Below the pieces are notes generated by a model. That model was not told the DNA's origin and searched no databases. It was given only the letters and a program-made list of their open reading frames with translations. Shown piece by piece: positions 1-7,456 of a stretch of 25,782 nt of DNA. Numbering within the stretch: position 1 is the stretch's first letter; each line of letters begins with the position of its first letter. Origin of the DNA: an uncultured Alphaproteobacteria bacterium (GTDB taxonomy: Bacteria; Pseudomonadota; Alphaproteobacteria; Rhizobiales; Ancalomicrobiaceae); the NCBI GenBank assembly GCA_937919435.1, contig CALFRR010000137.1:1-25782 (forward strand), written 5' to 3'. The position numbers were made by a program, and so were the translations under genes.

Positions 1-872
1 ACGACGTGCTTGGCGACGAAGTCCTTGTTCTCCGCCCCGGTCTGGATGATGTGGTTGGCGATGTAGTTGAGGATCGCCAGATCGGTCTGCGGCGTGAAGA
101 TCATGCCGTTGTCGGCGAGTTCGAACGAGCGGTGTTCGAAGGTCGAGAGCACGTGGACTTCCGCCCCCGGCTTGGTCAGACGGGTGTTGGTCAGACGCGA
201 CCACAGGATCGGGTGCATCTCGGCCATGTTCGAGCCCCACAGCACGAACACGTCGGCATGCTCGAGGTCGTCGTAGCAGCCCATCGGCTCGTCGATGCCG
301 AAGGTCCGCATGAAGCCGACCACCGCCGAAGCCATGCAGTGGCGGGCGTTGGGATCGAGGTTGTTGGAGCGGAAGCCGGCCTTGTAGAGCTTGGCGGCGG
401 CGTAGCCCTCCCACACCGTCCACTGACCCGAGCCGAACATGCCGACCGCGCTCGGCCCCTTGGCCTTCAGCGCCGCCTTCCACTTCTCGGCCATGATGTC
501 GAAGGCCTGGTCCCAGGTGATCGGCGTGAACTCGCCGTTCTTGTCGAACTTGCCGTTCTTCATGCGCAGCAGCGGCGTCTTCAGCCGGTCCTGGCCGTAC
601 ATGATCTTCGACAGGAAATAGCCCTTGATGCAGTTCAGGCCGCGGTTGACCGGCGCCTCCGGATCGCCCTGGGTGGCGACCACCCGCCCTTCGCGGGTAC
701 CGACCAGCACCGAACAGCCGGTGCCGCAGAAGCGGCAGGGCGCCTTGTCCCATCGGATGCCGGCATCGCCGACGGAAGCGGCGGAGGCCGGCAGGGCGAC
801 CCCGGCGACCGCGGCGGTGGCCGCGGCGGCCGAAGCCTCGAGCAGGGTGCGGCGGGAAACGTCCATCGTCAT
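1..872 (-). CDS. napA: Periplasmic nitrate reductase catalytic subunit NapA, N-terminal 290 residues (cut by window edge)
   Basis: NapA is the Mo-bis-MGD and [4Fe-4S] subunit that reduces nitrate to nitrite in the periplasm. The visible part begins with a twin-arginine signal (SRR at residues 6-8, then an Ala-rich stretch to about residue 32). The [4Fe-4S] cysteines follow at 46, 49, 53 and 81 in CRFCGTGC and NCIKG contexts. The NARHCMASA motif holds the Cys (179) that ligates molybdenum in this family. Family length is about 830 residues, so roughly two thirds lies off the left edge. The ATG at 872 is preferred over the one at 866 because an AGGAGG lies 9 nt upstream of it. The gene follows napD by 61 nt and belongs to a napFDA operon. 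The part seen has no frameshift. Confidence 0.97.
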   Translation of the reverse strand, partial: MTMDVSRRTLLEASAAAATAAVAGVALPASAASVGDAGIRWDKAPCRFCGTGCSVLVGTREGRVVATQGDPEAPVNRGLNCIKGYFLSKIMYGQDRLKTPLLRMKNGKFDKNGEFTPITWDQAFDIMAEKWKAALKAKGPSAVGMFGSGQWTVWEGYAAAKLYKAGFRSNNLDPNARHCMASAVVGFMRTFGIDEPMGCYDDLEHADVFVLWGSNMAEMHPILWSRLTNTRLTKPGAEVHVLSTFEHRSFELADNGMIFTPQTDLAILNYIANHIIQTGAENKDFVAKHV

Positions 873-933
873 CGGTCGCGACCTCCTCGGGGTCGATGGG
901 CCGGCAGGTGGCGCCTGCGGGCGGTCGAAGGCA

Positions 934-1203
934 TCAGGCGGCGCGGCTGCCGCGGGTTTCGGTGGGTTCGTCGTCGGGTTCGTGGGCGTGGTAGACGAGC
1001 GCGGTGGAGAGCACGCCGGCGACGTGGTTCATCGCCATCAGACTGTCGGAGGCGAAGCGCCCCTCGACGTCGACCGCGGTCACCACCATGCGTCCGTCGC
1101 CGCCGACCGCATGGACGGTGACCCCGGGCATCGCGGCGAGCCCGGCGGCGGCGGCCTCCGCCGTCTCCGGCAGGGCATGGACGAGCACTCCGATCACGTT
1201 CAT
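934..1203 (-). CDS. napD: NapD, chaperone for the NapA Tat signal peptide
   Basis: This 89-residue cytoplasmic protein matches NapD in size and pattern. It begins MNVIGVLVHALPE, has a central region around GGDGRMVVTAVD (residues 34-46), and ends near VLSTALVYHAHE before a short acidic tail. NapD proteins bind the NapA twin-arginine leader and delay export until the molybdenum cofactor is inserted. The ATG overlaps the napF stop codon as ATGA (1203-1200), which indicates translational coupling. A GGGAGAG lies just upstream. Its place between napF and napA is the usual one. NapD sequences diverge strongly, so the call rests on length, pattern and context together. Confidence 0.93.
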   Translation of the reverse strand: MNVIGVLVHALPETAEAAAAGLAAMPGVTVHAVGGDGRMVVTAVDVEGRFASDSLMAMNHVAGVLSTALVYHAHEPDDEPTETRGSRAA

Positions 1204-1712
1204 GCGGATCTCTCCCGGGAAGGTTGTTCGACGACCGACACCGCGTCGACCGGACAGGGGCCGACGCAGGCGCCGCAGCCGGTGCAGGCGGCGACCGCCA
1301 CCGCCGGCAGGAACCGGCCGTCGGCACGCGGCAGGAAGCGGATCGCGCTCTCCGGACAGGCGTCGCCGCAACTGCGGCAATGGACTCCGCCGACCGCCAG
1401 ACAACGGCCGGAGATCTCCGCCTTCGCCGTCCACGGCCGGGCGCCGTCGAGCGCCAGAGCGCCGGTCGGGCAGACCGTGGCGCAGTTCCGGCAGAAGGTG
1501 CATTCGCCGTGCACGAACGAGAGCACCGGCCGCCGATCGCCGTCGAGCCGGATCACCGTCTCCGGGCAGGCCGGCACACAGGCCGCGCAACCGTCGCAGA
1601 GGTCGACGAACCGTTTCTCCGGCACCGCGTGCGGCGGGCGCAGACCATGCGGTTTTTCGGCTCGCACGAACCGACCGCGGAACAGATCCCGGCGCGCGAC
1701 GTTCACGGACAT
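1200..1712 (-). CDS. napF: NapF, cytoplasmic ferredoxin-type protein with four 4-cysteine motifs
   Basis: The 170-residue protein carries four cysteine clusters typical of NapF: residues 39/42/45/49, 71/74/77/81, 104/112/115/119 and 143/146/149/153. The third has an unusually wide first gap (C-x7-C-x2-C-x3-CP). NapF proteins carry [4Fe-4S] clusters, stay in the cytoplasm and interact with NapA during maturation. There is no signal peptide; the N-terminus is basic (VARRDLFRGRF), as is common in this family. The ATG at 1712 has GGGGAGG a few bases upstream. It is the first gene of the visible nap operon and its stop overlaps napD. A possible FNR-type site lies about 50-60 bp before the start. 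Confidence 0.94.
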   Translation of the reverse strand: MSVNVARRDLFRGRFVRAEKPHGLRPPHAVPEKRFVDLCDGCAACVPACPETVIRLDGDRRPVLSFVHGECTFCRNCATVCPTGALALDGARPWTAKAEISGRCLAVGGVHCRSCGDACPESAIRFLPRADGRFLPAVAVAACTGCGACVGPCPVDAVSVVEQPSRERSA

Positions 1713-1761
1713 GTGACCTCCCCGACGCCGGCACGATGGCTCCTCTCCACCGGCCTCCGCC

Positions 1762-1775
1762 TTGATTTCCGTCAG
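1762..1775 (-). promoter_or_regulatory. FNR/Anr-like box upstream of napF
   Basis: On the minus strand the site reads CTGAC-GGAA-ATCAA. It has one perfect half (ATCAA) and one degraded half against the FNR consensus TTGAT-N4-ATCAA, 8 of 10 positions matching. Its centre lies about 56 bp upstream of the napF ATG, so it would suit activation at about -41.5 if transcription starts near 1727. Nap and hcp operons are often under FNR-superfamily control. No -10 element was confirmed. Confidence 0.4.
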
Positions 1776-1913
1776 GTCGAACGCCCGACGCGCAGCTTCT
1801 TCGCCTTTGTATGTAGACGGTTTTCAGACTCGCCCACGATGACGGCAGATAGCACGTTTCTCGAGCAACGTGCGGCATTTCAGCGACGTTTTGTCACGTA
1901 TGCTTTTCGAAGT

Positions 1914-1955
1914 ATCGACCGACCCCGACGACCCACGGTCGCAGGGCCGGTCGAT
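1914..1955 (-). terminator. Weak stem-loop after hcp
   Basis: Arms at 1914-1924 and 1945-1955 (ATCGACCGACC against GGCCGGTCGAT) pair over 10 of 11 positions with a 20-nt loop, starting 7 nt beyond the hcp stop. No U-tract follows on the transcribed strand, so intrinsic termination is uncertain. It would separate hcp from the nap operon on the same strand. Confidence 0.25.
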
Positions 1956-1962
1956 CCGACGA

Positions 1963-3546
1963 TCAGGCGGCGGCGGCCATCGCCGCGATGTCCGCCTCGA
2001 CCTCGCCGATCGGCTTCAGGGCGTAGGCGTCGACCAGGATCTTCAGCACGCTCGGCGTGACGAAGGCCGGCAGCTTCGGCCCGATCCGGATGTTCTTCAC
2101 GCCGAGATGGAGCAGCGCCAGCAGCACGCAGACCGCCTTCTGCTCGAACCACGACAGCACCAGCGACAGCGGCAGGTCGTTGACCGTGCAGCCGAAGGCG
2201 TCGGCGAGCGCCAGCGCCACCTTCACCGCCGAATAGCTGTCGTTGCACTGGCCCATGTCGAGGAGCCGCGGCAGGCCGGCGACGGTGCCGTAGTCGTGGC
2301 CGAGCAGCCGGAACTTGCCGCAGCCGAGCGTCAGGATCATCCAGTCGGCCGGCATCGCCTGCGCCACGTCGGTGTAGTAGGAGCGCTCGCCCTCCGATCC
2401 GTCGCAGCCGCCGATCAGCGCGAAGTGCTTGATCGCGCCGCTCTTCACGCCGTCGATCACCTTGTCGGCGACGCCCAGCACGGTGTCGTGGCCGAAGCCG
2501 ACCAGATGGGTCGACTGCGTCTCCTCGTCGGTGAAGCCCGGAGCGGCGAGCGCCGCGGCGACCACCGCGGAGAAGTCCCGCCCGTCGATGTGGGTGATGC
2601 CCGGCCAGCCGACCACGTCGCGGGTGAACAGCCGTCCGGCATAGGACGACGCCGGATCCTGCAGGCAGTTGGTGGTCATCAGGATCGGCCCGGGGAAGCC
2701 CGGGAACTCCTTCTGCTGGCGCATCCACGCGCCACCGAAGTGACCGACCAGATGCGGGTACTTCTTCAGTTCCGGATAGCCGTGGGCCGGCAGCATCTCG
2801 CCATGGGTGTAGACGTTGATCCCCTTGCCGGCGGTCTGTTCGAGCAGCGCCTTCAGATCGACGAGGTCGTGGCCGGAGACCAGGATCGCCTTGCCGGGCA
2901 CGTGGCCGATCCGCACCGGGGTCGGTACGGGCTTGCCGAAGGTCGAGACATGGGCGTCGTCGAGCAGCGCCAGCACGTCGACCGAGGCCTTGCCGGTGGC
3001 CAGCGCCAGGGCGAGCAGCGCACTCGCGTTCGCTTCGCCGGCATCGAGCTTCGCCAGCGCCTCGACCACGAAGGCGTCGACCGTCTCGTCGCGACGGTTC
3101 ATCTGCCGGGCATGATGCGAATAGGCGGCGATGCCCTTGAGCCCGTAGAGGACGAGTTCCTGCAGGCCGGTGGCGTCGGCGCCGATCTTGGCGGTGCGCG
3201 CCTCGATGCCGGACCCCGCCGCCCAGGCGACCAGCGCCTCGCGGTTCGCCGTCGCGGCGATCCCCGCTTCCGGACCGATCGCCGTGACGACGTCGCGGAT
3301 CAGCCGCACCACCGCTTCGGAGTCGAAGTTGACGTTGGTCAGCGTGGCGAAGATCGACCGCTCGATCAGCACCGCGAGGCGCTCCGGACGCGCCGCGACC
3401 GGGGTCTCGGCGACCTTCGTGGCGAGACGCTTCGCCGCATGGACGAGCACGTCCTGCAGATCGGAGGTCTCCGGCGTCTTGCCGCAGGCACCGACCTTCA
3501 CACAACCGACCCCGCGGGTGGTCTGTTCACACTGGTAGCAGAACAT
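1963..3546 (-). CDS. hcp: Hybrid cluster protein (Hcp)
   Basis: Hcp is a cytoplasmic Fe-S protein first described as hydroxylamine reductase and later linked to nitric oxide reduction and S-nitrosylation. The 527-residue protein opens MFCYQCEQ and has N-terminal cysteines 3, 6, 15 and 21 (C-x2-C-x8-C-x5-C). This spacing fits the class with a [4Fe-4S] proximal cluster rather than the wider enterobacterial spacing. The C-terminal half shows hybrid-cluster motifs: GGCDGSEGERSYYTD, LGCGKFR and GQCNDSYSAVKVA. The ATG at 3546 was chosen because it gives the canonical MFCxQCEQ start and has a purine-rich GGGGAAGAAG before it; upstream in-frame codons are not conserved. It lies on the same strand as napFDA, 250 bp upstream, consistent with detoxifying nitrate-respiration by-products. 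Confidence 0.97.
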   Translation of the reverse strand: MFCYQCEQTTRGVGCVKVGACGKTPETSDLQDVLVHAAKRLATKVAETPVAARPERLAVLIERSIFATLTNVNFDSEAVVRLIRDVVTAIGPEAGIAATANREALVAWAAGSGIEARTAKIGADATGLQELVLYGLKGIAAYSHHARQMNRRDETVDAFVVEALAKLDAGEANASALLALALATGKASVDVLALLDDAHVSTFGKPVPTPVRIGHVPGKAILVSGHDLVDLKALLEQTAGKGINVYTHGEMLPAHGYPELKKYPHLVGHFGGAWMRQQKEFPGFPGPILMTTNCLQDPASSYAGRLFTRDVVGWPGITHIDGRDFSAVVAAALAAPGFTDEETQSTHLVGFGHDTVLGVADKVIDGVKSGAIKHFALIGGCDGSEGERSYYTDVAQAMPADWMILTLGCGKFRLLGHDYGTVAGLPRLLDMGQCNDSYSAVKVALALADAFGCTVNDLPLSLVLSWFEQKAVCVLLALLHLGVKNIRIGPKLPAFVTPSVLKILVDAYALKPIGEVEADIAAMAAAA

Positions 3547-3675
3547 CGCTTCTTCCCCGTCTCTCGACCCTTGAAACCCGACCGGAAGCCCCGTCGTGAG
3601 GCGTTTCGGTGCCGGCACTCTGGTCGAGGCGAGGCGAATTGGTCTTATCCGAAGTCAAGCGGCGGCAACGCCGGG

Positions 3676-4515
3676 TCAAGCGACGATCACCTCGATGCCG
3701 AGGCCCTCGAATCCCCGCCGGTCCTCGTCGCGGATGCCGGAATCGGTGACGAGGACGTGGACCGCGTCGAGCCGGGCCAGCGCGGCGAAGGAGACCCGGC
3801 CGATCTTGGTCGAATCGGCGACCAGGCAGACTTTCGACGCCGCCCTGATCATCGCCCGTTTGACGTGGATGTCGGCGAGCGCCGGGATCGTCAGCCCGGC
3901 TTCGAACGACACCGCCGCGGTCGCCAGAAACAGCTTCTCGGCGAACACGTCGTGGAAGAACTCGGCCGATTTCTCGCCGGTCACCGACAGGGTCGGCGCC
4001 TTGAAGGCCCCCCCGGTCAGGTGGACGCTCGTCGACGGCAGCGCGCCGAGGGCGAGCGCGATGTTGAGCGCGTTGGTCACCACGGTGAGCCGCTGGTGAC
4101 CGGTCAGATGAGCGGCGATCTCGGAAGTGGTGGAGCCGGCGTCGAGGATGATCGTCTCGCCGTCACCGACCAGTCCCGCCGCCGCCCGCCCGATCCGCCG
4201 CTTGGCGTCCATGTTCTCGAGATGGTGCAGCGACAGTGCCCGCACCTGCTGCGGCATCGTCTTCAGATAGGCGCCGCCATGCTCGCGGGTGACGGCGCCG
4301 TCGAGTTCCAGCCGCTCGAGATCCTGGCGGATCGTCGCCTCGGAGACCCGGAAGGCCGCCGACAGGTCCTTGACCCGGGCACTGCCCTCCTCCTGGAGCC
4401 ATTCGAGGATCTTCATCCGCCGCGGCTCGGCGAGCAGCGGCGCCGCCGTCCGGCCCGCCCCTCGCCGACCGCGCGGCGTCCCGCGCCCGCCGCTCTCGCC
4501 CGACGCCCCCGTCAT
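3676..4515 (-). CDS. DeoR-family transcriptional regulator
   Basis: About 279 residues. The N-terminal winged helix contains EPRRMKILEWLQEEG and the recognition region VSEATIRQDLERLELDGAVTREHGGA, a DeoR hallmark. The C-terminal sugar-phosphate sensor domain has the typical patterns GDGETIILDAGSTTSEIAAHL, VVTNALNIA, LTGGAF and KLFLATAAVS. DeoR proteins usually repress sugar or polyol genes and respond to a phosphorylated sugar. The start is uncertain: the ATG at 4515 follows a strong GAGGAGGGG but at only about 4 nt, while an in-frame ATG at 4533 has no clear ribosome site. An Ala/Gly/Arg-rich stretch of about 30 residues precedes the helix-turn-helix. It diverges from an FGGY kinase, its likely target. 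Confidence 0.93.
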   Translation of the reverse strand: MTGASGESGGRGTPRGRRGAGRTAAPLLAEPRRMKILEWLQEEGSARVKDLSAAFRVSEATIRQDLERLELDGAVTREHGGAYLKTMPQQVRALSLHHLENMDAKRRIGRAAAGLVGDGETIILDAGSTTSEIAAHLTGHQRLTVVTNALNIALALGALPSTSVHLTGGAFKAPTLSVTGEKSAEFFHDVFAEKLFLATAAVSFEAGLTIPALADIHVKRAMIRAASKVCLVADSTKIGRVSFAALARLDAVHVLVTDSGIRDEDRRGFEGLGIEVIVA

Positions 4516-4643
4516 CACCCCTCCTCGCCGCATCCCACGGCGGCCCGCCGTTCACGGAGAGACGCGCTCCGTTCCTCTTCCCGGATCAAGCCCCGCCGCC
4601 CCGCCTCTGGCAAGCCCCGATCGGCCCCACCGACCGTATCGAT

Positions 4644-4670
4644 CTTCGATTTTTCATGAATTCCTTCGAT
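4644..4670. promoter_or_regulatory. Candidate DeoR operator: CTTCGAT direct repeat, 20-bp period
   Basis: CTTCGAT occurs at 4644-4650 and again at 4664-4670, exactly 20 bp apart (about two helical turns), in an AT-rich island about 130 bp from the regulator start. Several DeoR-family proteins bind phased direct repeats containing TTCGA or TTTCG, so this is a reasonable operator candidate. Binding is inferred. Confidence 0.4.
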
Positions 4671-4876
4671 CTCTGCGGATCTGCTCGCAAATGTCCGCAT
4701 GCACCACCCCGAACGGCCCCCTCGAAAGACGCAAAGAGCCCTCGATCTCCGCCGTTTCGGGTGCGTCGTCGGGGCACGCATGAAACGTCGACGATCGCGA
4801 TCATCCGCTATTGTCACCACTCCCGGCGACGGCTAGCCTTCCTCCGACGGGAAACCGATCGCGCCCACGCCTCGGT

Positions 4877-4901
4877 GCCGACCGGTGGCGCACCGGTCGG
4901 C
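4877..4901. repeat. Perfect 10-bp inverted repeat upstream of FGGY kinase
   Basis: GCCGACCGGT (4877-4886) and ACCGGTCGGC (4892-4901) are perfect reverse complements with a 5-nt spacer, about 95 bp before the kinase ATG. It could be an operator or a leader hairpin; nothing decides between these. Confidence 0.5.
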
Positions 4902-4995
4902 GGCTCCGGCCGGTCCGCGGCGCTCCGCCGGCCCCGCGCGGTGCCGTCCGGAACCGCTCGAGGCCCGCGACGACCGTCTTCTGGGAGTGTGCCGC

Positions 4996-6462
4996 ATGAC
5001 CGCCGATCTCGTCCTCGCCATCGATCAGGGCACCACCAACACCAAGGCCCTGGTGGTCGCCGCCGACGGCGGCATCGTCGCCCGCGCCTCCCGGCCGATG
5101 AAGGTCGCCTATCCGCGGCCCGGTTGGGCCGAGCAGTCGGCGACCGATCTCTGGGCGACCGTCCACGAGGCGATGGCCGAGGCGATCCGCGGTGTCGATC
5201 CGCGCCGGCTGGCGGCGATCGCCGTCTCCAACCAGCGCGAATCGGTGGTTCTGTGGGATCGCGCGACCGGCGAGCCGATCGGTCCCTGCATCATCTGGCA
5301 GTGCCGCCGCTCCGCCTCCGTCTGCGCCGAGCTGCAGGCCCGCGGGCTCTCCGACCGGATCCGCGCGACCACCGGCCTCGGCCTCGATCCGCTGTTCCCC
5401 GCCTCCAAGATCGCCTGGCTCCTCGATCAGCGGCCGGATCTCCGGACCCGCGCCGCCCGTGGCGAACTCGCCGTCGGCACCATCGACGCCTGGCTCCTGT
5501 GGAACCTGACCGACGGCCGCGCCCATGCCTGCGACCGCTCGAACGCCTCGCGCACCCAGCTCTTCGACATCCGCCGCCTCGCCTGGGACGCCGAACTCGC
5601 CGAGATCTTCCGGGTACCGCTTTCGGTCCTGCCGCAGGTGCGCCCCTCCGACGACCGTTTCGGCACCACCGCCGTCGGCCTCGCCGGCATCCCTTCCGGG
5701 ATCCCGATCCGCGCCATGATGGGCGACAGCCACGCCGCCCTCTACGGCCATGCGGTCGACGGCCCCGGCACCGTCAAGGCGACCTACGGCACCGGCTCGT
5801 CGCTGATGACCCTGACCGACGGCGTCGTCGCCTCCACCCACGGCCTCGCCTCGACCATCGCCTGGAGCCGCGGCGACCGGGTCGCCCACGCGCTCGAGGG
5901 CAACATCTCGGTCTCCGCCCAGGCCGCCGCCTTCATGGCGAAGATGCTCGGCCTCGCCGACGTCGCCGCGCTCTCGGCACTGGCCGAGACGGTGGAGGAC
6001 GCCGACGGCGTCGTCTTCGTTCCCGCTCTGGTCGGCCTCGGCGCGCCGCACTGGGACCCCGCCGCCCGCGGCCTCGTCACCGGCCTCGCCCTCGGCTCGA
6101 CTCCGGCCCACGTCGCCCGCGCCACCTTCGAGGCGATCGCCCTGCAGATCGTCGACGTCGTCGAAGCGATGGAGGGCGATCTCGACCACCCCCTCGCCCG
6201 CCTGTCGGTCGACGGCGGCGCCACCGCCAACCGCTTCCTGATGCGTCTGCAGGCCGATCTCGCCGGCCGTCCGATCGACGTCTCCGGCATCGCCGAACTG
6301 AGCGCGGTCGGCGCCGCACGCATGGCCTTCGCGGCGATCGCCGGCAGCGACGCCGATCTGTTCGCCCCCGAGGTCACCACCTTCGCACCGACGATGCCCG
6401 CCGACCGGCGCGAGGCGATCCGCGCCGACTGGAAGCGCGCCGTCGCCCGGGCCCGCGCCTGA
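4996..6462 (+). CDS. FGGY-family carbohydrate kinase, glycerol-kinase-like
   Basis: The 488-residue protein has the length and motifs of FGGY kinases. The ATP phosphate loop is AIDQGTTNTKALV (residues 8-20). The substrate side shows SNQRESVVLWD (78-88) and IIWQCRR. DRSNASRTQLFDI (180-192) resembles the glycerol kinase DVTNASRT pattern. The catalytic Asp is in MGDSHAALYGH (D244), then ATYGTGSSLMT for nucleotide binding and LSVDGGATANRFLM near the C-terminus. It phosphorylates a polyol or sugar, but glycerol itself cannot be assumed. The ATG at 4996 follows GGGAG and gives the canonical N-terminus. It diverges from the DeoR regulator, which suggests local control by its product, and converges with the RpiR gene. 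Confidence 0.93.
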   Translation: MTADLVLAIDQGTTNTKALVVAADGGIVARASRPMKVAYPRPGWAEQSATDLWATVHEAMAEAIRGVDPRRLAAIAVSNQRESVVLWDRATGEPIGPCIIWQCRRSASVCAELQARGLSDRIRATTGLGLDPLFPASKIAWLLDQRPDLRTRAARGELAVGTIDAWLLWNLTDGRAHACDRSNASRTQLFDIRRLAWDAELAEIFRVPLSVLPQVRPSDDRFGTTAVGLAGIPSGIPIRAMMGDSHAALYGHAVDGPGTVKATYGTGSSLMTLTDGVVASTHGLASTIAWSRGDRVAHALEGNISVSAQAAAFMAKMLGLADVAALSALAETVEDADGVVFVPALVGLGAPHWDPAARGLVTGLALGSTPAHVARATFEAIALQIVDVVEAMEGDLDHPLARLSVDGGATANRFLMRLQADLAGRPIDVSGIAELSAVGAARMAFAAIAGSDADLFAPEVTTFAPTMPADRREAIRADWKRAVARARA

Positions 6463-6493
6463 CGTCCCGTCCGAACGCTCTGCGAAGCGCCGA

Positions 6494-6507
6494 ATGCTGC
6501 GCAGCAT
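6494..6507. repeat. 14-bp palindrome between convergent genes
   Basis: ATGCTGCGCAGCAT is a perfect palindrome in the 93-bp gap between the FGGY kinase stop and the RpiR gene stop. It could help form a bidirectional terminator hairpin, but no U-tract follows on either strand. Confidence 0.3.
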
Positions 6508-6555
6508 GGCCGCAACATCGGCCGCCGCGGTGCGCGATCGGTGGTGCGGAGAATC

Positions 6556-7404
6556 TCAGTACTTCTTGCGGGCGAGTGCCCGGCGGGCCTTGGAGAGATT
6601 GGCGTAGACCTCGTCGGGACGCAGCAGCGACACGCCGACCGACAGCACGTCGATGACGCTGAGCTGGGCGATGCGCGAGGCCATCGGCTCGAAGCGGAAA
6701 CCGATCTCGGCCGAGCCGACCCGGAGCGTGTGGTCGACGATCTTGGCGAGCGGCGTCTTCGAATAGCTGACGATCGCCACCGTCGTCGCGCCGGTCGCGG
6801 CGGCGACCTCGACCGTCTCGACCACGTCGCGGCTCGACCCCGAGTGCGAGATCACCACGAACACCTCGCCCGGCTTCATCATCGCCGCGGCCATCAGCGC
6901 CATGTGGACGTCTTCGAACCACTCGCAGGGAATGCCGATGCGGAAGAACTTGTGGAAGGCGTCCATCGCCACCACCGCCGATCCGCCGAGACCGTGGAAG
7001 ATGATCCGGCTGGCTCCGGACAGTGCGGCGATCACCCGCTCGACGGTGGCGAAATCGAGCGTGTCGAGCGACCGGCGCACCGCGTCGACGTTGGCGTCGA
7101 ACACCTTCCGGACCAGCTCCGGCGCCGCGGTCTTCTCGCCGATCGACTCGTGGATCGCCCGGACCGTCGGAACGACGCTCTGGGCGAGCCGGATCTTGAA
7201 GTCCTGGAAGCCCTTGAACCCCAGGGCACGGCAGAAGCGGATCACCGTCGGATCGGACACCCTGGCCTGCTCGGCGAGCTGGCTCACCGAGTAGTGGATC
7301 ACCTGTTCGGCGTTGGCCAGGACGGTATCGGCGACCTTGCGCTCGGAGCGGCGCAATTCGTCGTACCTGTCCGACAAGAAACTCAGTTGCTCCGACATGA
7401 CCAT
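6556..7404 (-). CDS. RpiR/HexR-family transcriptional regulator (HTH + SIS domain)
   Basis: The 282-residue protein has an N-terminal RpiR helix-turn-helix (about residues 1-77) with LRRSERKVADTVL, SVSQLAEQARVSDPTVIRFC and LGFKGFQDFKIRLA. A SIS sugar-phosphate domain follows (about 125-255), showing GASRIIFHGLGGSA, VVISHSGSSRDVVE and TVAIVSYSKTPLA. SIS regulators sense phosphosugars; HexR, for example, senses KDPG. It is the last gene of the minus-strand TRAP-1/catabolic operon, 52 nt after the aldolase-family gene, so it probably regulates that operon. The start is ambiguous between ATG 7404 and ATG 7398, neither with a strong ribosome site. HexR-type operator candidates upstream of the operon and of the MRJP gene fit this regulator. 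Confidence 0.94.
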   Translation of the reverse strand: MVMSEQLSFLSDRYDELRRSERKVADTVLANAEQVIHYSVSQLAEQARVSDPTVIRFCRALGFKGFQDFKIRLAQSVVPTVRAIHESIGEKTAAPELVRKVFDANVDAVRRSLDTLDFATVERVIAALSGASRIIFHGLGGSAVVAMDAFHKFFRIGIPCEWFEDVHMALMAAAMMKPGEVFVVISHSGSSRDVVETVEVAAATGATTVAIVSYSKTPLAKIVDHTLRVGSAEIGFRFEPMASRIAQLSVIDVLSVGVSLLRPDEVYANLSKARRALARKKY

Positions 7405-7456
7405 ACCGTCTTATGCCGTGCCCGCCGGTCCGCTGCAACCGACGGCGGTCGATCGC

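Larger units (their letters stand above)
4516..4995. other. Divergent intergenic region between deoR-type regulator and FGGY kinase
   Basis: This 480-bp stretch contains no convincing gene. The long open frames crossing it have GC-shadow composition and no recognisable protein pattern. It must hold the divergent promoters. Two features stand out and are listed separately: a phased CTTCGAT direct repeat in a locally AT-rich patch (4640-4670), and a perfect inverted repeat at 4877-4901. No -35/-10 pair could be assigned with confidence. Confidence 0.7.

Noticed and set aside
3645..3658. Possible FNR box upstream of hcp (TTGAC-TTCG-GATAA on the minus strand)
   Set aside because: Only about 6 of 10 consensus positions match, with one half largely lost, too weak to report as a site.
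1870..4659. A 929-codon open frame on the plus strand opposite hcp and the DeoR gene
   Set aside because: Its translation is Arg/Asp/His-rich with no domain pattern, and hcp and DeoR on the other strand are clearly real. It is a GC-driven antisense shadow.
4801..6507. A 568-codon open frame antisense to the first FGGY kinase
   Set aside because: It is Gly/Asp/Ala-rich low-complexity translation with no motifs, while the plus strand encodes a complete FGGY kinase.
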